Source: Parastagonospora avenae f. sp. tritici 18332-5 (taxonomy: Eukaryota; Ascomycota; Dothideomycetes; Pleosporales; Phaeosphaeriaceae). Taken from it: 64,000 nt of DNA. The stretch's first letter is position 1. Every line of letters starts with the position of its first letter. This document shows, one piece after another, positions 10,048 to 19,952 of this stretch. The notes beneath the pieces are model-generated. The model saw only the letters and a program-made list of their open reading frames with translations, had not been told where the DNA came from and did not search any database. The DNA is taken from NCBI GenBank assembly GCA_022559985.1, contig JAFJTR010000015.1, positions 248,001-312,000 of the forward strand, written 5' to 3'. Both the position numbers and the translations under genes were made by a program.

Positions 10048-10851
10048 ATGCGTGTAGTAGACGATGAAGAGCATTTCGAGGAAGACGAACTCGAAAGGAA
10101 CAGTATCGTCAGATTCCTACAACGGCGCACCGAGACGCGCTACGAGACGCTCGAGACGGGTTGGGCAGACATGGTGGAAGAAGAGCTTTCAGCCGCAGAA
10201 GGCATGCAAAGTCCCAAGTCAAATTTCGCGGATGTTTTGAGAGAATTGCACAGGCGGCGGGCGGAAAAAGATGCCGATAAGCGATTCACGGCGAAACAAA
10301 CAATTCCGACTTCCGATATGAAAAGGCGTCTTGGAGCGAATGAACAGGTGGTTACCGATGGAAAACTAGAGGGCCAGAGCCCAAACTTTTATCACCATCT
10401 CTCTGGCACATACTGGAAGCAGATGGAACGTAAACCGCGATATCCTGTCAACGACTCGCTAGAGACCAAAATGTCGCAGAATCACATCCACACACATCCT
10501 TCACAAACTGCACCCTACTGGCGACGTGTGTCCGTACACATCGATGCTGGCCAGAACGATACTCCCGTTGACCACAACGATACTCCTGTTGACCAGAGTG
10601 ATGCTCCTCGATCAGAAACGTACTGGCGATACGTAGTTGCAATTCTCGACACTGACCCCGCGACAATCACAACACTGCCTGGCGACTCTCATGGTCCTGA
10701 TCGAGCAGTTCCAACGCCCTTCTCAAGCTGGTGGGCTGAGAGAAGCTTCATTATCAAGCTGGACTTGTTTATCTTTGCAGTAGCCGTTGGTCTGCAGCTG
10801 CACATGCTTGGGGTAGTAAAGTATCCATATCCCTCATCAGACGGGTCTTGA
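10048..10851 (+). CDS. Hypothetical tail-anchored protein directly behind Dcp1
   Basis: Open frame of 267 codons starting 6 nt after the Dcp1 stop and in the same frame. I do not recognise a family. The first ~110 residues are highly charged (DDEEHFEEDELERNSIVRFLQRR). The middle repeats a short motif three times: GTYWKQM, APYWRRVSVHI and ETYWRYVVAIL. Between them a 21-nt tandem repeat encodes NDTPVDH NDTPVDQ SDAPRSE. The C-terminus has one hydrophobic segment (LDLFIFAVAVGLQLHMLGVV), so the product may be tail-anchored. It may be an independent gene, a readthrough extension of Dcp1, or a downstream exon joined by a frame-keeping intron at 9995-10057. Its own promoter would have to lie within Dcp1. 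Confidence 0.5.
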   Translation: MRVVDDEEHFEEDELERNSIVRFLQRRTETRYETLETGWADMVEEELSAAEGMQSPKSNFADVLRELHRRRAEKDADKRFTAKQTIPTSDMKRRLGANEQVVTDGKLEGQSPNFYHHLSGTYWKQMERKPRYPVNDSLETKMSQNHIHTHPSQTAPYWRRVSVHIDAGQNDTPVDHNDTPVDQSDAPRSETYWRYVVAILDTDPATITTLPGDSHGPDRAVPTPFSSWWAERSFIIKLDLFIFAVAVGLQLHMLGVVKYPYPSSDGS

Positions 10852-11172
10852 ACGTGGTTAAGCATTTGGGACTCACAATATGGGCTATTCGTAGATACAC
10901 ATCAATGCATTCATGCCATACCAAAACTAGTACTTCTGGACTTTTTGGCTTACTGCCACGTACAAGCGCAAGAATCACCTCAAAGGCCTGCCCACATTTC
11001 TCCCTTGTGCCGCTAGGCGAATTAAGCTTAGCCTTATTTCAGATCAAGGGTCCACATGTGCATCAGCTCTAGCTCTCCCGCAACTACGCTATCTGCGCTA
11101 TAAAACTTCCCGTCCGAACTCTCACCGTCTCGAACGCATTTCCAGTTTGCATTGCTCCAAAAACACAAAATC
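10852..11172. other. Intergenic region
   Basis: The 321 nt between two co-directional genes hold the terminator of the upstream frame and the promoter of the hydrolase gene. A CT-rich tract with TATAAAA at 11099-11105 lies about 70 nt before the next ATG and is a plausible core promoter element. I see no other feature. Confidence 0.4.
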
Positions 11173-12306
11173 ATGTCTCTCGCACCACCAACATCGAAAC
11201 TGCATCTTCGGACGCCGCCAGAGCCAGGAAAGAAATCCGCACAGACGACCTACCTCATCTACTTCGTAACTGGCAACCCTGGTCTCATCGAATACTACCG
11301 CACCTTTTTGACGCATTTGTATGGCTTATTATCGCAGAACACGGCCAGCGATCGGAGTATCGAGTTCCAAGTCTACGGCCGATCATTGAGTGGATTCGAG
11401 GTGAACAGCAGCGAGATCAAAACGTACAAGTACCGCAGAGACCCACCCTACGGACTCCAGGACCAGATTCGACATGCAGAGGATGATGTCGTCGAATTAG
11501 TCGAAGACCTCAAAGACAACGGCGCGAAAGATGTAAGAGTTATTTTAGTGGGCCATTCAGTTGGCGCATACATCAGTCTTGAAATTGTACGCCGACTGCG
11601 AGCCCACGGCGTCGCGGGTGAAGACTTCGACACCAGGATAGCCGGCGTGGTAGGCCTATTCCCCACCGTCGTCGACCTTGCGAGAAGCGAGAGTGGAATG
11701 AAGGCTGCCGTAAGCACATCCCCATTCCCTCCATGCATCCCCACAAGACTAACACGTGACAAGCCCTTTGTCAAGAACTCAAACTTCGTGCTCTTCCTCT
11801 CCATCATCGCTGGCTTCATATCCATACTCCTCCCCCTCTCCCTTCTCACAAAACTCATCGCGTCAATAATGTCCTTCCCCCAAGACGCCGCGCACACCAC
11901 GGCCTCGTTCGTTAAATCCCCGCACGGCGTCCTCCAGGCGCTGCACATGGCGCGCGACGAAATGTTCCAAATCGACACGGATATCTGGGACGAGGATATC
12001 TGGGGCGCGGCGGCGGATGCGCCCGTGTCGAAACATCCGCATCCCAGACCGACTCTGCGCTTCTTGTTTGCGAAGAAAGATCACTGGGTTGCGGACGAGA
12101 CGCGGGACCAGTTGATTCGGACGCGGGGCAGGTTCAGCTACGGGGATGAGGTGGATGTCGAAGGGCCGGAGAGCTGGAAGCCCGTTATGCAGGTGGACGA
12201 GACGGAGGGGTGGGTGCATTCGTTTTGCATCCGGCATGGAGTGCCGGTTGCGGAGAGGGTGGCAGGGTATGTCCGGGGGATTGTGGAGAGGGATATGAGG
12301 AGGTGA
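11173..12306 (+). CDS. Lipid droplet-associated hydrolase (LDAH/DUF2305 family)
   Basis: Alpha/beta hydrolase of the LDAH family, expected on lipid droplets. The start is ATG 11173. The family landmarks are all present: TTYLIYFVTGNPGLIEYYRTF at the N-terminus (oxyanion/NPG motif), the nucleophile elbow VGHSVGAYI (serine near residue 137), FAKKDHWV (acid) and WVHSFCIRHG (histidine) near the C-terminus. A hydrophobic stretch (FVLFLSIIAGFISILLPLSL) fits the membrane or droplet-binding hairpin. The open frame is continuous, but 11710-11763 has GTAAGC, an ACTAAC branch site and AAG. It is 54 nt long, so removing it keeps the frame and deletes a poorly conserved-looking insert. I think it is a real intron, giving 359 residues. 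Confidence 0.85.
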   Translation: MSLAPPTSKLHLRTPPEPGKKSAQTTYLIYFVTGNPGLIEYYRTFLTHLYGLLSQNTASDRSIEFQVYGRSLSGFEVNSSEIKTYKYRRDPPYGLQDQIRHAEDDVVELVEDLKDNGAKDVRVILVGHSVGAYISLEIVRRLRAHGVAGEDFDTRIAGVVGLFPTVVDLARSESGMKAAVSTSPFPPCIPTRLTRDKPFVKNSNFVLFLSIIAGFISILLPLSLLTKLIASIMSFPQDAAHTTASFVKSPHGVLQALHMARDEMFQIDTDIWDEDIWGAAADAPVSKHPHPRPTLRFLFAKKDHWVADETRDQLIRTRGRFSYGDEVDVEGPESWKPVMQVDETEGWVHSFCIRHGVPVAERVAGYVRGIVERDMRR

Positions 12307-12432
12307 GGCACGAGCGCAGAGAATACATGACGTGGAGAAGCGTAGTATATCATCACTTCACTTAACCCAGACAAACTCCGCCAAAATAAACCCACACAAG
12401 CAAATTTTTTCCAATACATCATACCTTGCGAT

Positions 12433-13320
12433 TCAAACCTCTCCCCTCTCTACCATCCCCTCCACCTCCCCCCTCCCCAACTCTGCCACGCTGCCCCCCT
12501 GCATATACGCCTGATAGAACCCGCTACACGCCTTGAACTGACATGCATAAAACAGCTCCTGCAGCCCCCTCTCATTCAACGCCCTCTTCGTCTGCAGTCT
12601 TGACGGTAGCCTGCAATTGCACAGTGGGTTATTGGGGTTCAGGCCGCGCGTGTCGGTGAAGCCGTTCCAGGCGCGGCAGCGCGTGCAGCAGTGGTAGGGG
12701 CGTCCGGAGTTGAGGTTGGCGTGGGTGGATTTCGTGTAGAGGAGTTTGTTGGGGGAGGAGCAGGTGGGGCAGAGGGTGCCGGGGGAGGGGAGGGAGCAGG
12801 GGTGGGATGGGGATAGGGTGTAGGGCTGTTGTGAGGGGTAGGTTTTTTTTGAAGTGTAGTTCTGTTGTGAAGGATAGTTCTGTTGTGAAGGATAGTTCTG
12901 TTGTGAAGGATAGTTCTGTTGTGAAGGATAGTTCTGTTGTGAAGGATAGGGCTGGCTGGGCGTAGGGCTGGAGTAGCTGGAGCTGGGGGTGAAGATGCTG
13001 TGTGTGGTGGAGGTGTCGGAGTACGGGGATGCTAGTTCGCTGACAGGACTTTGAGATGCGTTGGTGTATTTGTGAGCCGTGTAGGGCGACTTGGTCTCAG
13101 CATACGTATATGTAGGCTCTTGATATGTATATGATGGCTCCCGGTATGTATGTGATGGCTCCTTGTAGGCAGCTGGAGGTTGGTTGTAGCTTGCTTTTGC
13201 TGATTAGACTGGATTCATGCAGATGATGCCGGCCATACTCGTGCTATAGCTGCTATCATATTGAGACTCGCGCACATCGTCATGCTTTGATCTGCGAAAG
13301 AGCTTTCGAAGAATCGCCAT
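12433..13320 (-). CDS. GRF-like zinc-finger protein with YPSQQN repeats
   Basis: Spliced gene with no long ATG-initiated frame in its main exon. Exon 1 is 13239-13320 (MAILRKLFRRSKHDD...). A short intron is proposed at 13194-13238 (GTATGG...CTAAT...AAAAG, 45 nt). Exon 2 is 12433-13193. The total of 843 nt gives 280 residues. Residues ~30-60 are Tyr/Glu/Pro repeats (REPSYTYQEPTYTY). Residues 110-139 are five exact YPSQQN hexapeptides. Residues ~169-200 hold a zinc-binding module, CPTC...NSGRPYHCCTRCRAW.GF, that resembles GRF fingers (CxxC, then GRPYxxC...C), followed by CNC and CQFKAC. Function unknown; GRF fingers usually bind nucleic acid. The acceptor choice could shift a few residues. Confidence 0.62.
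12859..12948. repeat. 18-bp minisatellite, five exact copies
   Basis: Five perfect tandem copies of GTTCTGTTGTGAAGGATA lie on the plus strand, inside the zinc-finger gene. On the coding (minus) strand each unit encodes YPSQQN. Diverged units flank the block (YTSKKT, YPSQQP). Perfect identity between copies suggests recent expansion, and the copy number is likely to vary between strains. Confidence 0.95.
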
Positions 13321-14190
13321 CGTGTAAATCGGGTTGTGAGGGATTTGACTTCAGGGTGCATGCCAGCAGTGACCTACCGTGCTTTAAATGTCGTTCAGCT
13401 CCGAAAAGGCCCGGAAAGGCTGAAGAAGATCGACGAGCCTCGCATAGTACAGGAGCCTTTGCGACTCGATGTGGACGGAGAAAGGTCTCGGCGACATCGC
13501 AGTGCAGTGAAGTGTATTGAGCGCCGAAATCGATTGAACCAGAACCAAGGACAAGCGCCACCAACAGTGTGAATTTGGTCGAATGGACAGTATCGTTCAC
13601 ATCTATATGCGGACATATCGTCGCCGACTCAGGGCGTGTGAGCATTCATGCAGTGCACATGAGAGCTCGGAAGTCAAGGGCAAGCGAGGCAGGACGCTGC
13701 AGCACGGAGGGGTACCTGCAGCCACAGCAGGCTGACTCTTCTCTGATTAGCTACTCCACTGGCCTGATAGTCAGCTCTGCGCTAGTCAGACTTGTGCGTG
13801 TTCGTGTCTTGAACACATGCATGGCGGCGGGAGGTGGAGGAAGAGGAAGTGCTGAGGGTTGGCTCGGGAACTTCAAGCGCCCGATGCCGTCCACCTTCCA
13901 CTGGCATCTCTCTGCTGCTGTCGGCCAACGACTGCGTTCTTAACAGCACCCAGTCAATTACGATCAAAACACGACGACCACAGAGTATCTGCAACGACCT
14001 GATCGTAGCAATGAATACGTCGTGTCCTCAGAACTCGGGCTGGGGCGGCAAGCTGAACTGAGAGTTGTCCTGCCCCGCTTCACTCAGCCGCAACATCTGG
14101 GTCTTCTGGTACACCTGCATGCATATACACCACCCTGTCGGCCGCATGCTATACATGAATTGAAGTTGGCAATATATCCTCGGTCTTATA
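13321..14190. other. Intergenic region, divergent promoters
   Basis: 870 nt between the zinc-finger gene (minus) and the HET-domain gene (plus). Overlapping ORFs in several frames (for example 13569-13943) have no recognisable domain and I do not call them. I see nothing else. Confidence 0.4.
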
Positions 14191-16026
14191 ATGTCATCCA
14201 CAGAAGCTCTCGAGGGGTATGAGTACACCCCATTTCCACAGGATGGCTCAGAAGGCGACTACATCCGCTACCTAACGCTACACGCTGGATCAGGAAGCGA
14301 TCCTCTACAATGCACAATTCATACAGCGCCAATGGTCAGCACAGAGTATGAAGCGGTGTCTTATGTTTGGGGGAGCGATGTCAGAGACCGGGAGATCACC
14401 TGCAATGGCCGGCAGCTATCCATCACCACGAACCTCTTTCGGGTGCTGCAAAGAGTTCGACAGCCAGACGCACCACGGAGCATATGGGCCGACTTGATAT
14501 GCATCAACCAGGAGGACCTCGATGAAAAGGGATATCAGGTTGCCATCATGGGCAAGATATATCGCCATGCGAACCGGGTGCTCATCCACATGGGCGGCGA
14601 CGATAGAGGTCATGGCCGGAACGTGCGCTCTTTGCTGGAGACTGTATGCACGATAATCAAGCAGGCCCTCCTCATTGTCCCAACAGACTGGAACACATAT
14701 CCGTATCCTGATCGGGGCGATAGCATCCTTACCGATCCGCGATGGGATTCTCTCCGCCTCCTACTCGAAGAGACATGGTTCACTCGCGGCTGGGTAGTGC
14801 GTGAAGCAGGTTTTTCGAAAGATGGCCAAGTCTACTGGGGCGACAGCGAATTCAGCTGGGACGATCTCATGCGAACATGTGCTTGGCTGTACAAGCGAGC
14901 GGCGAATACGCTGTATGATAAGGGCTTCGACGGTCGGATCCCGCTAGCACACGTGGAGGTATTCGAAGATCGCCATCCGGAGTATGCGAAGCTATTCACG
15001 ACTGAGATGACGTGGGTAAACGCAAGTCTGTTGGGCTATCTGAGCCTCACAAAGCAACTGAACCTGAAGGATAAACGGGACCGCATATACGCTTTCCTGG
15101 AGCTCGTAGACAATGAGGAGCGGCCTATGCACCTGCGCCCGAACTACAACGATCATTTTCTGCACGTCTATCATCAATTTGCTGCCGAATATATTCGCTC
15201 AACGAGATACATCGGCCTACTGAGTAACGTTGAGCATGACGAGCTATCTCTGAATTCAGGCATACCCTCATGGGTACCGCGTTGGGACATGTCGATGACA
15301 CGGACTGGTTACGCTTTTGCACCAGCAGACTCTGGCTATCTTCCACTAACGTCGCGCGACGAATCTGTCAGCGAGCCTACAATCCAGAATGATTCCATTC
15401 TTTCTTCAAAGGGCGTCATTCTTGATACCATACTCTACGCATCGCAAGCGCTGGACAGTTCTTCAACAACCGTCGACACAATAGCGAATGTCTGGCAGGC
15501 GATCGACAGCCCTGCAAATAACTGGCCTTACCCGGGTGAGAACCGTCTGGGTGTCTTCATCAGTATCCTCACAGCTGGTACCCGCGAGGGCGATGCATTA
15601 GAGTGGCTGAGGAGCATGGCCGCATTCTACCAAATCATCTATGAGCAGATTGGCAGGCCAGCTGACATCGAAGCTCCTAGTTGGCTAGCAGAAGCTAGCT
15701 CCATCGAGCTGTTCCTAAACACCGTCAAAGGTTATACACATAATCGAAAGCTCATACTCACACAGCGTGGCTACATAGGCCTCGCTCCAGCCATGGCTCA
15801 GAAGGGCGACGCATGTGGCATTATCTTTGGCTGCACCACACCCTGTATCCTGCGTGGATCAAGCGATGGAGACGGCTACAAGTACCTCGGCGCAGCATAC
15901 GTTGTCGGTAAAGACCACTGGAAGACTTCAGATGGGCGTGTCATATTTAGCGAGATACTTGGTAGTGCAGACAGCAAAGATTGGGTAGATTGGGACATTG
16001 ATGAGCGAGATGTTCAGCTTTGTTGA
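14191..16026 (+). CDS. HET-domain (heterokaryon incompatibility) protein
   Basis: Single exon, 611 residues. The HET domain covers about residues 50-200 with its three usual blocks: YEAVSYVWGSD, then RSIWADLICINQEDLDEKGYQV, then FTRGWVVREAGFSKDGQVYWG. HET domains occur in fungal allorecognition proteins that trigger cell death after fusion of unlike strains, and in many lineage-expanded paralogues of unknown role. No NACHT, WD40 or other C-terminal module is visible. The long C-terminal part ends with a segment RGYIGLAPAMAQKGDACGII...YKYLGAAYVVG, which is the standard C-terminal beta motif of large HET proteins. Start at ATG 14191, which begins a leader typical of the family (YTPFPQ...IRYLTLHAG). 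It is flanked by two other accessory genes. Confidence 0.93.
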   Translation: MSSTEALEGYEYTPFPQDGSEGDYIRYLTLHAGSGSDPLQCTIHTAPMVSTEYEAVSYVWGSDVRDREITCNGRQLSITTNLFRVLQRVRQPDAPRSIWADLICINQEDLDEKGYQVAIMGKIYRHANRVLIHMGGDDRGHGRNVRSLLETVCTIIKQALLIVPTDWNTYPYPDRGDSILTDPRWDSLRLLLEETWFTRGWVVREAGFSKDGQVYWGDSEFSWDDLMRTCAWLYKRAANTLYDKGFDGRIPLAHVEVFEDRHPEYAKLFTTEMTWVNASLLGYLSLTKQLNLKDKRDRIYAFLELVDNEERPMHLRPNYNDHFLHVYHQFAAEYIRSTRYIGLLSNVEHDELSLNSGIPSWVPRWDMSMTRTGYAFAPADSGYLPLTSRDESVSEPTIQNDSILSSKGVILDTILYASQALDSSSTTVDTIANVWQAIDSPANNWPYPGENRLGVFISILTAGTREGDALEWLRSMAAFYQIIYEQIGRPADIEAPSWLAEASSIELFLNTVKGYTHNRKLILTQRGYIGLAPAMAQKGDACGIIFGCTTPCILRGSSDGDGYKYLGAAYVVGKDHWKTSDGRVIFSEILGSADSKDWVDWDIDERDVQLC

Positions 16027-16293
16027 TCCCACTTCAATTCGACTGACACGTCCCCTTCAACACCAAGCCAGTCAGCATTTCAATGAACATCTGAAGCTCA
16101 TCATCCCACGAAGAACGCTAAAACCAGGTATCCATAGTAGAGTCGCATGGAAGGTACTAGCTCATTTCAACAATCATATGATTGAACAAGGTCGCTGCTT
16201 GCCTATGTCGTCGCCTGACTGGAAACAAACACGACTCCCAATGATCATATAACAACGCGTCTGCTTAGGAAGGACTGCTTCAGAACTAGGACC

Positions 16294-17509
16294 ATGGCTA
16301 CCACCATCCCTCAACAGCAACTCATCGCTGTACTCACCAAGATTCAAAAAGACTTCGGGCTGTCGGATGCGCAGATTCAATCATTACCAACACTTGACGA
16401 CATCAAGATTAAAGAGCAGAAAGACAGTGACGCTAATTATTAGTTTCAGCGATATGAAAAACCGTACCCCGCACCCGTTCAAGCTGTTCATAGGTCGGCA
16501 ATTCAAATTAAAGGATGATCACGAAGAGTGGAGGGACTGCTTCGCGTACCTCCTCAAGAATGGCAAATCTGCTTTCCAGATCTTCCTGACTGGACTCCAT
16601 CCGGAGCACTACTGGTTGGCTGAAACTCTAGACTACTTTGGATCGGTGAAGGAATTGGCCTTCCCTTTCATTGAATGCCTCAGTGGCGGCCGCTTTATTG
16701 CTTTAGTGAATTTCTTCTTCTTGCTTGGTCATCGGGTAAGGCTTTACACAGGAGACCCAGGGCACGCTGTTGCAAAGACATGGCGCACAGATTTACAAGG
16801 CATATGTGATGATATCATCGCGGCGGAGGCTGATATAGTGAAAGAGAAGCACGAGGAAAATCGGAAGGAAAGGCTCGAGCAACCAAACCAACAAGCTCTA
16901 TCACGCACCCCGGCACAGCCGCGACCTACCCGACTACCACCGCGACCGCCATCATTATCATCAAGGAAACAGTCGCTCATAAGACAATCCGTGACTCCAA
17001 ATACCCCATCCGTGCGCATGAAGGACGGCAGCGACGAGTATGAGCAGCGCCGCGATAGAGCAATACAGCCCCCAAGCTTTTCCCCCCACGACCACTGTTC
17101 AAGACCGCGAGCTCCAGGTCATTACCAACCACCGCCATATCCACCTCCCCTCGGCTACCATCAACCACCCCCGAGCTACGGAACCATGACATTCCCACCA
17201 CCGATCGGATTCAACCCTTACACAGGCCGTCCCTATTCAGTTCATCCTCCAGTAGCAGAAGATCGAGTTGAATTACTCGAGCTTTTTCGCTCTAGAAGCA
17301 GTGATCGTATGCCTCACCCGAGTCGTCCCGAGCGCCCAACGGCAACCCCCAGCAGCCGATCTCGAAACTCCTCGACGAGCCGCCACAACAACAATAGCTG
17401 GAGAAGTCACCCAATCGTGATGCTCAACAACTTGGATCAAGTAGCTCTGCAAGTATGGCCGGCCGACAAGACTGATAACAATAGCTAACATCACTCACAG
17501 AGACGCTGA
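16294..17509 (+). CDS. Lineage-specific proline-rich protein, unknown function
   Basis: I do not recognise a family. The proposed model has exons 16294-16361, 16450-17452 and 17501-17509 (359 residues). The acceptor at 16449 (CTAAT then TTTCAG) and the second intron (GTATGG...GCTAAC...CACAG) look good. The first donor (GTCGGA) is weak, so translation may instead start at ATG 16454. The N-terminal half (HPFKLFIGRQFKLKDDHEEW to LGHRVRLYTGDPGHA) looks globular. The second half is Pro/Arg/Ser-rich and disordered. The last exon adds only two residues before a stop. An adjacent open frame (about 17505-17714, VYLPSPLAPAQLVEYEQPY...) reads like coding sequence but is out of phase with the preceding exon, so the 3' end is mis-modelled or decayed. 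Confidence 0.42.
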
Positions 17510-18482
17510 GCGGACGGGCGTCTACTTGCCTTCTCCACTTGCGCCAGCACAATTGGTAGAGTATGAGCAACCATATCAAAAACGGGAGCTTATTAACGCG
17601 CGTATGGATGCCATTACCGCGCATATCCCCGTTGCGGACCGTCAGGCTACGGTAAGGAGGCTGGAGAACGTGCAGTTATCGACGTTGAAGCGACCTCCTG
17701 GCCCGGGCAAATAGAGCCTGGAAATTTTCAAAAAAGTTTGAGTCGTGATTGCTACTTTCAGCTAGCAGCAGACAGTTTGAGACGGTATGTGTTGGTTGCT
17801 CTTAGTTTCGAGCCACCGTACGTACGTGGCGAGCACGTGACCACGTGTGTGCCCCGTGCCGTGGGGTAGGATTCAGTTCGTACGCGAGCTGCAGCCCACC
17901 TCCTCTAATCAATCAATCATCTACCTCAACTCGTTGCAACGACCGTTACTTGATTCAACCTCAACTTTGCCGTATCAACAGTATGCGATGGTGGAAAACG
18001 GAATTGCTGTTGATATAATATGTTTCTTACACCACTGCACGCGCGGTGATGTGAAAGGAGAGGCTAATTGCGAGTGGTAGGGAACGGACAGCGGCAAGTT
18101 GGATTTTCAATAACGAACGGAAGTGTTTCATGCTCAGCACTCCGCTAGACACTACTATCTTCGCCCTAATAAGCAGGCTTACGCTTAGCGCTATGGTGTT
18201 CAGAACTATGAGGCCGATGGTGTCTCTAAGTCAGGGCGATGGCGTCCAGTCGAGTAGCAAACATACGGAACTTGCTCCACCTCACGTAAGCACTACTTTT
18301 TGGGCACAGCTAGGGATGGTTCAGAGATGCAAGAGCTTCGTCAGGCGGCCAGGCTTATTTTTTAAAGGAATCTATATCGTCAGGTGGCAATCCAGCATGC
18401 CGTATCGTCGCTGATGATATGTAAGTCGCCCATGGGATCATTTGCGGAGTCTTAGACGTTATTTTCCCACCTCAAGAACAAG
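17510..18482. other. Intergenic region with paired E-box palindromes
   Basis: About 970 nt upstream of the FAD-oxidase gene. The first 205 nt include the out-of-phase open frame ending at 17714. Two CACGTG palindromes lie 2 nt apart at 17834-17839 and 17842-17847, preceded by CGTACGTACG. I see no RNA gene or transposon. Confidence 0.45.
17834..17847. promoter_or_regulatory. Two adjacent CACGTG (E-box) sites
   Basis: Two perfect CACGTG hexamers are separated by two bases. CACGTG is the core site of bHLH factors such as Cbf1 or Pho4 in yeast. Whether they act on the gene to the right (about 640 nt away) is not known. Confidence 0.4.
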
Positions 18483-19952
18483 ATGAGACAAGTTGAAAAG
18501 CTCAGTGTTGATCTGTTGCTTAGATTGTCGGATGGAGCGACTATAAACACAGAGCCATTGTCGAGGTGGAGTACTTTCAAAGCTCCCAAGCCGGCCGCCG
18601 TCGTCAATGTCGCATGCGAGTCAGATGTGGCGAGAACAGTAGGTGCTCTGATTTGATCTAACACAGGATTTCCGCTAATTGATAACGCAGGTCGAGTTCT
18701 GCAATGACCACGAATTACCATTCCTAGCGCAAAATGGAGGAGGCGGATGGGCCGCTTTCTCAGGAACGAAAGACCTTGTTGTGATAAATCTTGGCAACCT
18801 CAACAGCATAGTGGTTGCCGCAGACAAAAGGACTGCAGCCATAGGCGGAGGTGCACGGGTGCGCGAGATAATTGACGCTGCGGATACTGCAGGTGTCCTT
18901 GTCCTCACTGGAAATTGCAACAGCGTCGGCGTATTGGGAGCAATTCTCGGTGGGGGATATGGTAATTTGATGGGACAGTTCGGCTTTGGCGTCGACAGCA
19001 TCCTGGAGATGAACGTGGTGACTGCCGATGGAAAGTCACGCACAATCAGCGCATCGGAAGAGAGAGACTTGTTCTGGGCCATGCGTGGCGCGTGGCCCAA
19101 CTTCGGAATCGTCACTTCTGCAACCGTAAAGGCATATGCGGTGCCCGAGAACGAACGTACTGCATGGTGCGGCGCACAGATATACACCGAGGATAAGCTG
19201 GAGTTGGTCACCGAGGCGCTCGAGCAACTCGAACTCACGTCTCGCATGGTGGCCTTCATGTATTTCGGTAGCTCTGGGCCACCCGCGCATACGCCGATGA
19301 TTATAGTAACACCGTGGCTCTTCCAAGGTTCTCCAGAGTCCGGGAAAGAGGCATTCAAGTCCCTTTACGATATTGATCCAATAGTGGAGAATACGGCCGT
19401 CCTCCCTTACACCGAATGGAACACTGGCGCCAATCCGTTCTGCACGCACTCAGATCGGAAACCTTCGTTTGCGGCTGGTCTTAACGTCTTGCAGCCGCAG
19501 GTATGGAGGGACGTGTGGGAGAGATACGTCGACTTTCAGAAGAAGCCTACTGCACAAGCAAGTTTGGTGCTGTTAGAAGCGTACCCTGTGCACGGAATGC
19601 GCCTACATGGAGACAAATTGGCGTCTTTTCCACATCGAAAAGTCCGATTTCAAACGGCTGTTTTGACCTGGTAGACGGACGAGGCTCTCGATGAAGAAGC
19701 GATGCGATGCGGCAAAGATGTACGCGGTTTATGGAGGAAGAGCAGCGGGCTTGAACAGGATGCGACGTGAGTTGACGGGACTAGTGGATAACGATTTGAG
19801 AGCAGTATCTTACAAGAAACAGATACATCAACTTCGCGCACGGCGACGAACCGCTCGAGGAAATTTACGGTGGCAGCTTGCCACGCTTACGGGAGCTGAA
19901 GCACATTTGGGATCCGAAGACCAGGTTCAGTCAGTGGTTCAATATACGATGA
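18483..19952 (+). pseudogene. Berberine-bridge-type FAD oxidase with in-frame TAG
   Basis: FAD-linked oxidoreductase (FAD_binding_4 plus BBE C-terminal domain), usually a secreted or secondary-metabolism oxidase. Exons are 18483-18638, 18691-19766 and 19823-19952; all phases agree and total 1362 nt. The N-terminus reads RWSTFKAPKPAAVVNVA. The flavin region reads PFLAQNGGGGWAAF and LTGNCNSVGVLGAILGGGYG; that Cys is the usual covalent FAD ligand. The normal BBE C-terminus is also intact: TYINFAHGDEPLEEIYGG...WDPKTRFSQWFNI. The frame is interrupted only by TAG at 19672-19674 inside RFQTAVLTW*TDEALDEEAM, which truncates the product before the last ~125 residues. No plausible intron removes this stop. 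It may be a recent pseudogene, a polymorphism or a base-call error. Confidence 0.78.
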
